A DNA stretch of 64,000 nt, taken from positions 1-64,000 of the forward strand of contig BCJJ01000037.1 in assembly GCA_039545355.1 (NCBI GenBank), written 5' to 3'. The notes beneath the pieces were generated by a model that searched no databases, was not told the origin of the DNA, and saw nothing but the letters and a program-made list of their open reading frames with translations. The translations under genes and the position numbers were made by a program. Source of the DNA: Trichosporon coremiiforme. Its lineage: Eukaryota; Basidiomycota; Tremellomycetes; Trichosporonales; Trichosporonaceae. Shown in pieces: positions 30,954 through 42,874 of this stretch; within the stretch, counting starts at the first letter, position 1; every line of letters begins with the position of its first letter.

Positions 30954-33397
30954 TGCCTAGAGACTGTGCAAAACAGGGGTAAATTGAACGGTTGTTGCTT
31001 TGTGGCGTATGCGATGCAGACAGTTGTGCACGGAAGGAAGGGTTGGGGTGAGGGGTGTGTGTGTGGTTTTGTTGGATTGATATCGGCAGTGGTGGTGGAT
31101 GATGTCGACGGAAGAAGGGGTGGTGAGTCACGGGTGGAGCTGATAGCCGCCGGCGACTTGTGATCGGATTGCGTGCTGGAGGGGAGGGGAGGGGGACAAG
31201 TTGAAAGGGGTGGGTATGATTATAGCAATGGATGAGAACAATGTATCGAGGATGAGCAACGCGATGAAGGGGGAAGTCGGGGTCGCAGTTGTCGGTGTGG
31301 AGAGAGGGGATGAGTGGTGAGTGAGGGGATGGATGGAAGAGGGTGGAACGGGGCGAAGGTGGAAAACCCGAGTGAGTGGGTGTGAGTGTGAGTTGTGGAT
31401 CTGGGCCACGGTGGTATGCAGGCAGCGTGAATAGGAGGACGCGGAGTGAGTGCATGTAGTACGCTGACTACAGACTGACGGGGATACGGAGCCGGGGCTG
31501 GGGGTGAATAGACCCAATAGACCCAATAGACCCAATAGACCATCTGAAAGGGGCGCAAAGGGGCGGGGTGATCGTCATATTTGATACCCCGCCGGCGACA
31601 ACAATCCTTCGTTCCTCGTAGCTCGTCCCTCATCTCGTCTCGTCTCGTCTGTCGCCAGCACCAATACTGGCACTGCACCTCGGCTCATTTCGGTCACTCC
31701 CTCCCAGCTAGCCTCTGCTCTCCCGCCTTGGTCTTGTCGGTAGGTACATCCGCCGATCCACCTGGCCCAGTCCTGGCCCACCTGCACAACCTTACTCGAC
31801 CCTCCAGTCTCCTGCCGCACTCAACCGTAATCGCGACCGACCAGACAGGGGCGTCCAGAGCGACGACCGACGGGGGAAGCGACGAGACATTCCGACAAAG
31901 ATGCATTGAACATGCCCCGTTCTTATAAAGCACTCGAATGCATGCAAACGTCGTTCTCTTCCTGCATCGCTTGTTGATACAAGCAGGGCAGTCGGCGATG
32001 ACGGGGAGCTGGAGCCTCAAGGGAGTGGTTAAGGGTTTGCGGCACTTGGACCTATGGGAGGACTGATAACGGCGCCGTTGGCGGGCTGCCGGGCCAGTTC
32101 GTGCAGTGATGCTAAGGTATAGGTGACAGGTCGACGGGTCGACAGGTGGACTGCGTCAGTCGGCCTGCACCAGTGGCGACCGGCGGTGCGTCATCGCTTC
32201 TCGCTCATGCCCTGCGGCCACCACCAATAGGCACCGAGCGCACCCCCGCGCCGTGCCGCCGCTTCACCCGACTGTCTTCAATCCCCTCCTCTATCACCCA
32301 ACATCTCAGCCAGTATGCAGCAGCAAGAGCAAAAACACACGATCGTCGCCACAACAGTCCCAGCGCAGCATACCCACTTCCCCAATCTCCTCCCATAGCT
32401 ATAACCCCAAGTCGACAGTTAGTCCGGGGTAGCAGACTGGTGCCTGATAGCATATCTGGGTCTAACTATAGCACACCCAGTGCACCCAGGCAGACGACGG
32501 AAAGCCCGACTCCCCGTCCACTCCACGGTCGGCCGGCTCATCCGCGGACTTTATCCACATGACCAGCCGGCCGCCGCGCACCGCTGTCCGGTGTCCGCTG
32601 CCGCCGGTGCCTGCTCCGTTACAAGCGCATGGGCATCCATACCAACACGTACGATGATCATGCACTAGTGCAGTCTTGCCATCGGCCGCCTTGCATACAT
32701 GCATCGGCTATCACAAGGATACGCAAGCATAGATGATGCATGATGCACCAAGCCCGGGAGATGAACCTGCCCCGGCCCCCGCACACGCGCGCTCTCTGCA
32801 CACTAGTCACCTGACTGCAACTAACGCTCGTGCATCCCTTGGCCCACTGCTTTTGCACGGCTCGTCCAAGCTTTCGCCCGAGTCTTGTCCCGATGCATAC
32901 TCCGACATCCACACTTCCATACCCACACCGCATCGCCAAGTACCACGCACTGACGCGGCTGCCACGCCGACGCGCCGGCACGCCGGCACCGCACACATCA
33001 GCACAACAATAGCTTACCGCCGGGCGGTGCCACACCCCGGCTCCGGCATTCCTCACCCTTAGACATTTGGTGCTAACCCATGAAACATCTCTCTGCTCAA
33101 GCCAAGCTCACTTTTCATCTTTTGGGGGCGCACGGCGCACCTGATACTGCGCACCTGGCACCTGGCGCAGCACCGGCGCACCGGAGCACGGGGCCGGAGG
33201 CTTCGGCCCGAAAAAACGGGTGACTACACCATGTGGCATTACGTTATCGTATCTATCGTTTATGCTGCTCGCTAGCTTGACTATGGACGCTCGCTTGCAC
33301 TGGAGCTGGTTCTCGTTACGGCTGAGATTGACAGCTCGCCGCCCTCCAAGTGTTTAGGCCGATCATCGCTGCCCTCGCTTCGCTCGGTCGCTCAGGC
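30954..33397. other. 2.4 kb intergenic region with no recognised gene
   Basis: The gap lies upstream of the HAL4-type kinase and downstream of SEC5. The first 1 kb is G-rich on the + strand (C-rich on the kinase strand), as expected of a long promoter and 5' UTR. A 9-bp tandem repeat sits at 31,507-31,541. Frames up to 178 codons occur but are low-complexity or overlap each other. No tRNA is visible. Confidence 0.55.
31507..31541. repeat. 9-bp tandem repeat, about four copies
   Basis: The unit AATAGACCC repeats almost four times perfectly. It lies in the long upstream region of the HAL4-type kinase. Confidence 0.9.
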
Positions 33398-36145
33398 TCA
33401 GCGCCGATTCGTGCTATCATTCCTACTCGTCGTCGGGCGCAGCGCAATCGTCTCAACGGCCGTGACACGCCTCGTGTCGCGGATGATCGTCTGCAGACTC
33501 GCCAGTTCGCGCTGTAACGCCTCGGGGCTCTCGTTGCTCCTCAGTCCGCGGGAGATGATCTCGTACGTCTGCCCGAACGCCTCCTTCGCCCCTCGGTTCA
33601 GGTACGCCTCGACGCTTTGCTGCAGATACTCGATCTCAACCGTTGCGGTCAGCATGCCGCCCGTGCCGAAGCGCTTGATGATCTTGAATGCCTCGAGCGC
33701 CGTTTGCGCCAGGCGCGACACGAGCGACTGCAGGATCTTGTTCACCAGGATTGGGTTCACGTTCGAGACGCGCGCGTGCGCCTCCACGAGCTGCAGGATG
33801 ATGCGGTGCATGTACCCCCGCACTTCGGTGGGGGCGGGGCACGTCAGCCAGTCGATGCCGCTGTGCAGGATCGCATCCGACAGAATCTTGCACATCGCAT
33901 CGGCGCGCAGTGAGACACACATGTCGAACACGCGTAACTCTAACCGGGCACGTGCGTCCTCCAGCTGTGTTTCGTCGCCTGCCGCTTCTGGTCCGAGCAG
34001 CTTTGCGGCCAGGTTCATGATCGCAGGTACCGCCTTCTTGCGCTGGTAGTGGAACGCGGAGAGGATGTAGAGCAACCGCGTCTCCGCGTCGGTCGTCGGC
34101 GTCTTCTCCTTGGTCCCTGATACCCGCACGGCGTGCTCCTCGGCACCCGTCAGCTGGCTCAGGCGCATGATACCCTCGAACAGCAGTGCCTGAGACTCGA
34201 CGATCCCCTCGCGGATCTTGCGCTGGAAGATTGATGACGGAGGCGGCGGCTTGTCGCTGTCGGTTGTCGGCCCGGTCGCCGCTGCCCTCGCGGCCTTGAT
34301 GACGCGGGCTTGGAAGTCGTCCATCGTATAGATGAAGCGCGTCCGTCCCCGTAGGATGCCCTCGTTCACTGGTGGTTTCCAGTCCTCGAGCAGGTAAAAG
34401 TCGGCCGCATCCCGGACCCAGGTCGTCGTGATCATCTCCTCCATGCGCCAGCGTAACGACTCCATAAACGACTTGACGCTCGAGCTGGCGTCCTTGCCGA
34501 TGTCGATCGCGACCAGTTCAGTCGTGCAGTCGGCAATGGCGTTGGCAATCTGCTCGCCGTAGTAGCCGGCAGCCAGGACCGTCGTTCCTGCAGGGACGAA
34601 TGATGGGATCGTCTGATCGCGAAGCCGCTTCTTAGACGACACTCCGACGTCCGATAAGGCGAAGAACTGGGCGATAATGACGATGTACGTTTTGATAATG
34701 TCCGCGGCCATCTGTCGGCAGGCTTGCGCGGGCCGATGCGAAGCGCGCAGCGCACCCGAGGAGTCGCGCTTGCGGTATCGCCCGTCCATGCACGCCTTCG
34801 CGACCCTCCAGAAGCCAGGCAGGGATCGGACGATGTAGTCTGACAGTTGCTTGATGAGCTTCAGGATGGCAGACCAGGCCTTCTCCGTGGCCGTTGCTGA
34901 CGTCAGTTGTGCAAGCAGGGCCTAACTCACGTGTCACAGCATGCGGCGCGTAAGTTGGCTGAGCCAGCTGGCGGCGAAGGAGGTCGGTGTACGGCGAGGA
35001 GGAGGAAGGCTCGGAAGCAGCCTCGCTCTGTGCCCTCTTGACAGCGTCGTTGGCGCGCTCGTACAGCGACTTGACACTGTCCACGATGTGCTCGTGTTGA
35101 TAGTCGAGATAGCTCCATGCCGGCTCATCGGAGCCCTCAATCTCAATCAGCATCTCCAGGGTCTTCTCCTGGTCCTCGACCGAGCGGTTAGGGTCCTTGA
35201 GAAGCACATGCAGGCGTCGACGCATGTCGCGCATGACATCCTCGACACTGTCCCATACTTTGTTAAAGATGCGACGCTGACGGGCGATTTGGTCCGGCGT
35301 CGTCGCCTTCACTCCCGGCATCAGTGCTCCGCCGCGGTGGAGGAAGAGACCCTTCTTGTAGTCACGAAGCGCCTGGTCGTACTTGCCCGCGTTGATAGAC
35401 TCGAGAAGCTGGCCGGGAAGGTTGAACAGGAATTTCGACTTTTCGAAGACACCTAGCGTCGAGCGCAGCTTGGACGCCTTAACGGCATTGTCCAGGACAG
35501 GCAGGTAGACGAGGTCTGCGCGATCACATGTCACTGGTGTCAGCTGGAAAACATAACGACAGCTCACATTTGTAAAGGTTCCTGAGCTCGCGGGCTCCAT
35601 GGTCATCGTCGTCGAGGAAGCCTTCCTTCATGTCGCGGTACACTACGTCACTGGACGCCTTGACAGCCACGAAGCGGTCGAAGTTGTCCTCTACGAGAAT
35701 GCGCACAGCTTCGCTTCGGGCATCGATGGATCGTTCAAGATACTCGATGCCGAGGCGGAGGTCCGCGAAAGACGCGTCTGGATGCTGAACTTGGATGAAC
35801 AACTTGGGGTCAAAGCTCTTGGAGCTGAGCAACGTCGCGGCGCCTGGCATTAGCTTGTTAACGGAGGCTGAAGTTCGACGTACGCGTCTTGAGATCAAGG
35901 TCGCCGGCACTGTCGTTAGTTGGAAGTCATCAGCTCAACTCACAAGCTCAGTCTCCCTCTGAGGCCAAGGGGATCCTGCTCCTCCATGGTGCCTCCCGTG
36001 CCAGCGAGAGGTCCTTCCGTGGCGTGGTCGACTTCCTCCCATTGCTCGGGAGCGAGAGACGAGAGGCCGTACGCTTTGAGAACTGGGGTAAGATAAGACG
36101 AGGGCTGTGAATCTTACGCGCGGCGTCGTCCAAGTTCATGCTCAT
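33398..36145 (-). CDS. SEC5: exocyst complex component SEC5
   Basis: Six exons: 36145-36118, 36082-35944, 35909-35884, 35843-35568, 35533-34931 and 34896-33398, about 856 residues. Sec5 is a subunit of the exocyst, which tethers secretory vesicles to the plasma membrane at growth sites. The spliced N-terminus reads [20 protein letters not shown], then [20 protein letters not shown] and [20 protein letters not shown], the conserved Sec5 start. The middle has [20 protein letters not shown]; the rest is helical rods typical of exocyst subunits. Exon 3 is only 26 nt. The acceptor of exon 5 could alternatively be 20 nt further on, but 35534 fits the local branch-site rule. The gene is divergent from DSC1, 214 bp between start codons, so they may share a promoter. 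Confidence 0.92.
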
Positions 36146-36359
36146 TGCTGCGGGGTGACGGTGAGGAAGCAAGGGGTCCGAGGTTGTTGATGACGACGGG
36201 GGTGATCGATCGAGGGGAGGCGTGTCGCGTGGCTCACGGGTGGCGTGTGCCGTGCCTGGCGATAGTGGATGACCCAGCGTCTGGAGGGGCGTCGAGATGC
36301 GCTGAGCCAGCGGTCACACCTCGAAAGTCCTTTCCACAACATTTCTCATCTACAGCACG

Positions 36360-38785
36360 ATGAGCGACCAAGACCGGGCAGAGCGTGGCGAGGCCGCTCC
36401 GCCACCTCCGCCCGCGCCGCCAGCAGCGCCCCCGACGGCGGCACCGACAGATCCACCGCCACCGGCCACCGACGGGGCAGCCGTCATCACCCCTCCGAAC
36501 CAGGCGTTTCCCGGCGTCTTCGTTGGCGAGCGACCACCGCCCCCGCCGCGGCAGAGCCTCACAAGCATGCTCATCCTGACCATGTTCTTCTTCCTGATGG
36601 GCAACGGAAACTCCCCACAAATCATCAACGACGACGGCACCCCGCGCATTACGGAGCTAGACATCATCCGCGAGCAGGTGGACGAGTATGAGGGCTATCT
36701 GAACGGAACTGGCAACTGGACTGAGGTAAGCTAATCGCTGCTGCAGTAGCTAACGACAGCCACCTCGGCCGTCAATGTACCCGCAGTCAATACAGCCTGA
36801 CCACCTGAATCACGGCAAGGCTGCGGCGGCTGGATTACCCTTCTTCACGAATATCACCGGTGGATACCGACAAGCGGAAGTCGAGGTGATCGACCTGCTC
36901 TCGCCTACACCAGCGAAAGGGAGCACGTTCTTTGCCCACCAGCGGATCCCGTCGCTGAACCAGTCGTGGTGGAACGAGACGGAGGCTGCGTGGCTGCGCG
37001 GCGAGTTCGACTGGAGGGGCGTAAGCCAGTGGGACATGAATCTGAACGAGCGACGGGTCGAGGCTGCGACGAACACGACGGCGAGCGGCGTCCCGACAGC
37101 CGAGGACTGGAACTGGGTCAAGGGCACCATTACTCTCTCCGGAACGCAGACGATAGAGTACGACGTGTTCGGCTTGCACCACGTTCCGAATGGGACGTAC
37201 GAGCTGTACGGCCAGCCGCAGCACACCCGCATCGACATCCGCAACATCCCCCGCCTGTACCCCGAGCACCACAACTTGACTGCGCGCCTGATCATGGCCG
37301 AGCTGAAGAAGGAGCTCCGCTTCCGCGAGCACCAGCTCGTGACCCCGGACGCCAAGGGTGATGACCCCGTCACGACCACCTGCCCGCTCCTCATGTACAT
37401 GAGCGTGCCGCCTCTGCCACCAGGTGTGGACCCGAAGGATGTCGAGGCGTACCACAAGGAGCTGGCGGAACCGTCCGGTTTGCTCTGGAGCCTGCCGAAG
37501 CCGCCCCAGTACTGGCAGAACAATCAGTTCGGCATTGTTGCCATCGCGGACCAGTGCGGCGTCGCCCTCGGCATCGATAAGGGGCGTGGCGTAGGCGTCG
37601 GCGACTTCAACCGCAAGACCATCAACTGTGAGCTACTTTCGAGAACCAGAAAGCTGACCTCAGATGCTGCCTACGCGACGATATCACAGGTGCTCGTGCT
37701 GTGGCTCCTCGTGCGCCAGATGGAGAGCACGCGCACGCCCTCGACGCTAGCCAAGGTGAGCCTGTGGACAATCGTCCTCATGGGCATCTCGGATACGTGG
37801 ATCTTCAGCGCGCACTTGGCCATCGGCATCTACTCGGACAACAAGACGTCTCTCCCTCTGCTCGTGCCCGCGTTCCTCATCTTCTGCACGGCGATCGTCT
37901 TCGGACCGGTAAGTCCAGCTGTGCTGATTGTCGTGAAACTAACCTCAGCGCTACGCCATGCTGCTGCACCGTATCCAGGCGCCCGAGCGCGCGCCCCAGC
38001 AAGACGAGGACGAGGACGAACCGCGCGGTTTCTTCGGTCGCATCTCACACGCATTTTACACTCACGCTCCTTTGCGCTGGATCGCGGGCATCGCCGCGCT
38101 CCTGCTCCTCTTCCAGATCATCTTAATCCCCAACGTGATCCCCTTCATCCTCTTCATCATGCACAGTACGTGGGTGCCGCAGATCTGGCGGAATGCTCGG
38201 CGCGGATCGGCCAATGCGCTCCAGCACGGCTTCGTCCTCGGCACCGCGGCCGGCCGTCTCGCCCTGCCCCTTTGTGAGTATCAGCTACAGGGGGCGTAGT
38301 GGAAGCTGACAACAGATGCACTCGCGTGCCCCGACAACGTCTTCTTCATCGACAATGCGCCGTGGATCTGGCTGCTCGTTCTGTGGCAGGTCGCGCAGAT
38401 CCTGCTCCTATTCGCGCAGGACCGGTTCGGCCCCGCGTTCTTCCTTCCGAAGCGATTCCAGGCCGAGCCGGGATACGACTACCATCCCCTCCTTGTGCCG
38501 CGGGACGAGGAGGCGGGACTCGGCGAGCCAGCCTCAGACAGCGTCGAGGAGACTGCCGAGGGAGAGGATGGAGAGGGGAAGAAGGAGCAGAGGGGATACT
38601 TCGAGGGAGGCAACACGTGTAGTATCTGCATGGAAGAGGTGGATACTCGGCCGGATGCGATTGCAGGCAGAACATCCTACGCCGTCGCGCCGTGCCACCA
38701 CCTCTTCCACACGCGCTGCCTCCAGCAGTGGATGGGCATCAAGACCATATGTCCCCTCTGCAAGCGCCCGCTGCCCCCGCTCTAA
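36360..38785 (+). CDS. DSC ubiquitin ligase subunit A, Dsc1/Tul1-like RING E3
   Basis: Five exons: 36360-36725, 36760-37627, 37664-37908, 37949-38273 and 38316-38785, about 757 residues. The protein is the membrane RING ligase of the Golgi/endosome DSC complex, which in yeast sorts membrane proteins for degradation and in several fungi activates SREBP. A Pro-rich N-terminus precedes the first membrane segment (SMLILTMFFFLMGNG). A large lumenal domain with many NxT/S sites (NITGG, NQSWWNET, NTTAS) follows. Then come several membrane spans (ISQVLVLWLLVRQM, LVPAFLIFCTAIVFGP, IAALLLLFQIILIPNVIPFI, APWIWLLVLWQVAQILLLF). The C-terminus is a RING-H2: CSICMEE, then APCHHLFHTRCLQQWM and CPLCKRPLP. All four introns are 34-42 nt with CTRAC by the acceptor. 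It ends about 100 bp from the GT90 stop. Confidence 0.93.
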
Positions 38786-38890
38786 GTTTGTATTGTACCA
38801 TCACCTCATGCATCTCATACATTCTGGCATCCTATGAATACTGGCTAACATTACAATCTGACATTATCCGATGACTCTTTGACTTCTTGC

Positions 38891-40910
38891 CTACTTGCGC
38901 TCCAGCTCGTCCCTCTCGTCGTACGTGTAGCTGGCCGCCTCGCGGTCCTCGGCCTGCAGCCGAGCCCACTCGAGGTACAGGCGAAACGTGTACGCGATCA
39001 TGTCCTCGCGACGGTAGTACTTCTCCGCCCAGTCGCGGGCGGTCTCTGCAATCTCCCTGGCCAGCGCGTCGTTGCCCTTGAAGAAGACGAGCGAGTCGTA
39101 CAAGTCTCCATAGTCGATCTTGACGGGTACATAGTGCAGCCACGGCTGGATGCGGTCGCTGAACCACTCGGGCATAACCGTAGACTTGAACAGGAGCGAG
39201 CCCGTGAGCATGAGGCGTTGGAAGCGCGCACTCCACGCATTCCCGTCCACGTCGATGAGGTACTTGGCGCGATCCATGTCGTCTGGCGTCACGCGCCCGC
39301 GGAAGGCGTAGTTGGCCTTGATCTCGGCGCAGCTCCCGTCGCTGTCCTCGCACTGGATCGGCTCGCCGACAAAGGCAACGTCGACGTGCTGCTCGTTCAG
39401 CGTCTCGAGCGGCACATCCTCGGTCACCTGCCCCACCGTGCCCTTCACCTGGGGGCCAATGATGCGCGCCACGCCCTCGTTCGCATTCGTCAGCGAAAGC
39501 AGGCGGAGGCGGTGCGTGCCGCGCCAGTGGTTCCGCTCCTTGTGCCAGATACCCGTGTTCGCGCCGCGCCACAGGAGCCGCTCGCCGTGCTTTTCGGACC
39601 AGGGGATGGGGGCCACACTCGACGCGTCCGTGAAGCGCTCGGTCGGAACGCCGAGCACGTCGGCGTGCGCCAGTGTCTTGCTGATGGCGAACTTGGCCGA
39701 GAGGGGGTCGGTGCCGCGCTGGATGCGCAGGCCTGCCAGCAGGCCGTGCTGCGGGATGAGCTCGGGATGGGCACACATGTCCATGCTCTTGAGGTGATCG
39801 ACGATGAAGGTCTTCTCGGCCCAGTCAATGTCCTCGACGGGAATCGGGTCGTGGCCGTGCTGCCGGAGGGGCGAGTTGTAGCCGCACGACGCCAACCAGC
39901 CCGTCGCTTGGTTGTCCGACTTGATGCGTGCGAGCGGGATGTACTCGTTGTTCTCGACGCCCTGGGACAGATCCTGCCGCAGGTCGTATGAGATGATCGT
40001 GCTCGGCGTGTCCTGCGCTGAGTACACGACGCGCATGTCGGGGATGTCCTTGGCCACGTCCGCGATCAGGTCCAGCTGTCCGTCCAGTCTCTTCTTGAAG
40101 ATCGCTGGCCCATCCTCGCCGCCGACGTGGCTGACCTGACCGTCCTGCACGATGATCACGAACGTGTCTGCCTCCTGACTTGCGCGGTCGATCAGCGTGC
40201 GCACGTCGTTCGGTGACACGGCACGGAAGGGAAACATGTCGCGGTTGATCTGGTGGTACTCGTCCAGCAGCTGAACATCGTGCTCCCTGTCTGTCAGCGC
40301 CACATGCTCAACGCACTTACACGACATAGCGCCACCACTTCTCGAAGCCCTTCGGAGGGTGCTGGTAGTACCGGCCCTGGTACTCGTCGACCGCGTCGCG
40401 GAGCGTGCGGCTCTGCTTGGCCAGCTTCGTGTCCCACTTGCGGCGGGCGTCGCGGATCAACTGATGGATTGGGTGCACGCGAGCGTTGGGGTCAACCCGC
40501 AGGAAGCCCTCCTTCACCTTGTGCGCGGGCGCGCCCTCGACCTCGACAGGCAAGGGCACACGCTTGCCGTCACCGCCGAGGACCTTCTGCTTCGCGGCCT
40601 GGTGCGCAGCGCGCGCTTTGGCCGTACCTCCGCGCTCCGTCTCTGCTGGGATCTCACCCGCGAACGACTCGAACGGGGGCACCTTAGGAGAGAGCTGCTT
40701 CTCAACCCCGACCACGAAGAGGTAGATGATGCAAGCAGTAAGAATCGCATACGCGATGCGGTACCGAATGCGTACGCCGAGAATGGCGGAGAACCCGCGC
40801 CGACGCTGCTGGGCCGGAAGCATGCCTTCTTCGACCGAATGCCGGCGCCGGGATGGGACCTTCTCGTCGAAACTGATGCTGTTGCTGCTGACCGAGCTTG
40901 AGCGCAACAT
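38891..40910 (-). CDS. CAP10-like GT90 glycosyltransferase
   Basis: Two exons, 40910-40321 and 40286-38891, over a 34-nt intron (GTAAGT donor, CTGAC branch), about 661 residues. The frame continues upstream only with non-ATG codons, so ATG at 40910 is the start. It is a type II membrane protein: basic cytosolic tail, membrane segment about residues 49-68 (RYRIAYAILTACIIYLFVVG), then a stem and a large lumenal domain. The domain matches the CAP10/GT90 family: KWDTKLAKQSRTLRDAVDEY, KGFEKWWRYVVEHDVQLLDE, HPELIPQHGLLAG, LLWRGANTG, YLIDVDGNAWSARFQRLMLT and KSTVMPEWFSDRIQPWLHYV. In Cryptococcus members of this family are beta-1,2-xylosyltransferases needed for capsule and glycolipid synthesis. The sugar and acceptor used here are not known. 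A Golgi role in surface glycan synthesis is likely. Confidence 0.9.
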
Positions 40911-42874
40911 GTGGGGAGCGAGTCGAATGTCGAGGTAGCGCTGGAGGGGTGGCGATAGCGTCCCCTCGTCTTCCAACGAGGGTGAGACGGTGTGACTGGC
41001 GGGTCAGACGAGTGCCCGTGATCGCAGTCGGTCGCAGTCGGTCCAGACGTGGTTCTTGAGTGATAGACGTAGAACAATCGTCAAGATATCAGCAACTCCA
41101 GCGAGCAATCGACGATCGCGTCGTCCTCAAAGTCACTGCGGTCTTTCTTTGTCTGGCTGCGGGGGGAGGGAGAGGCCCCTGGGCCGAAACGCGTGGGTGG
41201 CCATGGGATCTGGAGCATCTAGCGCGGGTAGACGGTTTGGTGTCGCAAGATTACGAGAAGCGAATCGCATAGGTGGGAGGAGTCCAAGGACCCCGAGGAG
41301 AGGGTGCTGCGGGTGCCCTCGGATGCGCTCTCTTGGGAGGTCGAAACTCTCATCAACTCAGTCCGGGAACGCTGGGCCAGGACAGTCAGGACCGTCTCAT
41401 GCCGCTAGCGCCATTTCCCCCTTTCCACCCCTGGACACCCGCGACATCCGCTCTGCAGCCGTACGCAGCGTACGCAGCTGTGCCGCTCCCCTCCGGCATG
41501 CATCGTGCTCCGAATAGCATAGCCCCGGGTGCAGCGCGTGGTGCTTTGTGCTCTTTGACTTGTAGGCATGTGGCCTTGGGACAATTTTAACGCACGCACG
41601 GTGCTCGAAGCATGGCTCCGAGAAGCGAGGAAGGAGAACCAAGCTTTCGACTCAGGTATGCGAACAGCGTACGCAGAGCACGAAAGCATGCAAAAGCATA
41701 TTATGTTTGAATGCTGGAAACACACAGGTGACCCAGCCAATATCAGGAATTCAGGACTTCTGTCAGAAGGGCAAGACGTCGCAGGCTCTCGTAAGCGAGT
41801 GCAAAGCGAGTCCGCCAACGGTTTGTCCGTAAGCTTGCTAAGGCCATGAGCCATGTGGGAGCGGGGTCTGTAGGCATGGCCGCACGCGCGATACCGTCGG
41901 TGAAAAGGCCGACGTCATACTCGTTAGGAAGCGTCAGAGTTCGGTGCGAGGTGAACAAAGTTAGCACTGTTGGAACTGGGTGAATGGGCGCTGATTGTTG
42001 CAATTCTCATGGCCAGTATAAGTTTCGCATGAGGTTTTCGAGCTGGTGAATGGGAGGAGCAATGGTGAGCTGCAGATGAGAGACGAGGGCAACAGAGTGT
42101 GTAGCCAAGAGACGACATCGTAGTTCCTGATCCCGCCAGGGTTGTTGGTGGACCCTCCTTGGCCCGACGGTAGAGCGCTAGAGCTCACACGGGATCACCC
42201 AGCACAGCTTCGGCGTCTTCTGGCACGGCTTGGGATGCAAAACCCGGAGCCCAGGCGGGCACTACAGTGATTCGAACCGATTCAGAACTGCAGTCACCGG
42301 TCACGTGCTCTGAGAGCTGCTTTGTGGCATTTAAATGAGATGTCGAATGTGCCGCCTTATGTGCAGCGTGGGGCTTGAGGCAGGGCGCAGACAGGCAGGC
42401 AAGCAGACGAACACCAGGCTGTGCTACATAGGACAACAGGCTAGCGGAGCTCATGCAGCCTCACAGTTTCTCAATTGTTGGGCCCACATATCCACGAGGA
42501 AGGAGCATGAACCCTTACGCGCATCGACGTGTCACTAGCGTTCTCCTTATTAACGTACCCGGGACAAGGAGCGCACATCGGCGAGTACTTTCCGCATACT
42601 CGCCGCGTTTCCTATCTGTCCGCCGAATGTAGGACGCGGACGGCGTTCTGATCAGACTCAGGCATACGACTCAAGAGGTCTCTGGGCGCCTCCGCATGCA
42701 CAGCCCCGCGCTATCCGCATATACGACGATCCCGAAGTGCCCGATGTGCCAACCTTGTGAAACAGATCCTATCATTGGCTAGGTCAAACATACCTGGCCC
42801 GCTAACGCGGTTGCTCAACAGCTACAGTCTACATAAGACAACGCGATGTGCCTGACGAACGAACCACCGCCGAC
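40911..42874. other. 1.96 kb divergent intergenic region
   Basis: Lies between the GT90 and S28 peptidase starts. A 94-codon frame at 41,568-41,849 (+) has a helix-like composition (VLEAWLREARKENQAFD) but no start context, partner exon or family match, so it is not called. A TTCGAA-containing palindrome near 42,270 is not a tRNA. The last 300 bp may be the S28 promoter. Confidence 0.5.

Noticed and set aside
41568..41849. 94-codon frame with helix-like sequence upstream of the S28 gene
   Set aside because: No homologue recognised, no partner exons with local splice form, and short enough to be chance.
42260..42300. TTCGAACC-containing stretch considered as a tRNA T-arm
   Set aside because: The flanking bases do not pair to make a T-stem and no acceptor or anticodon arm can be formed.
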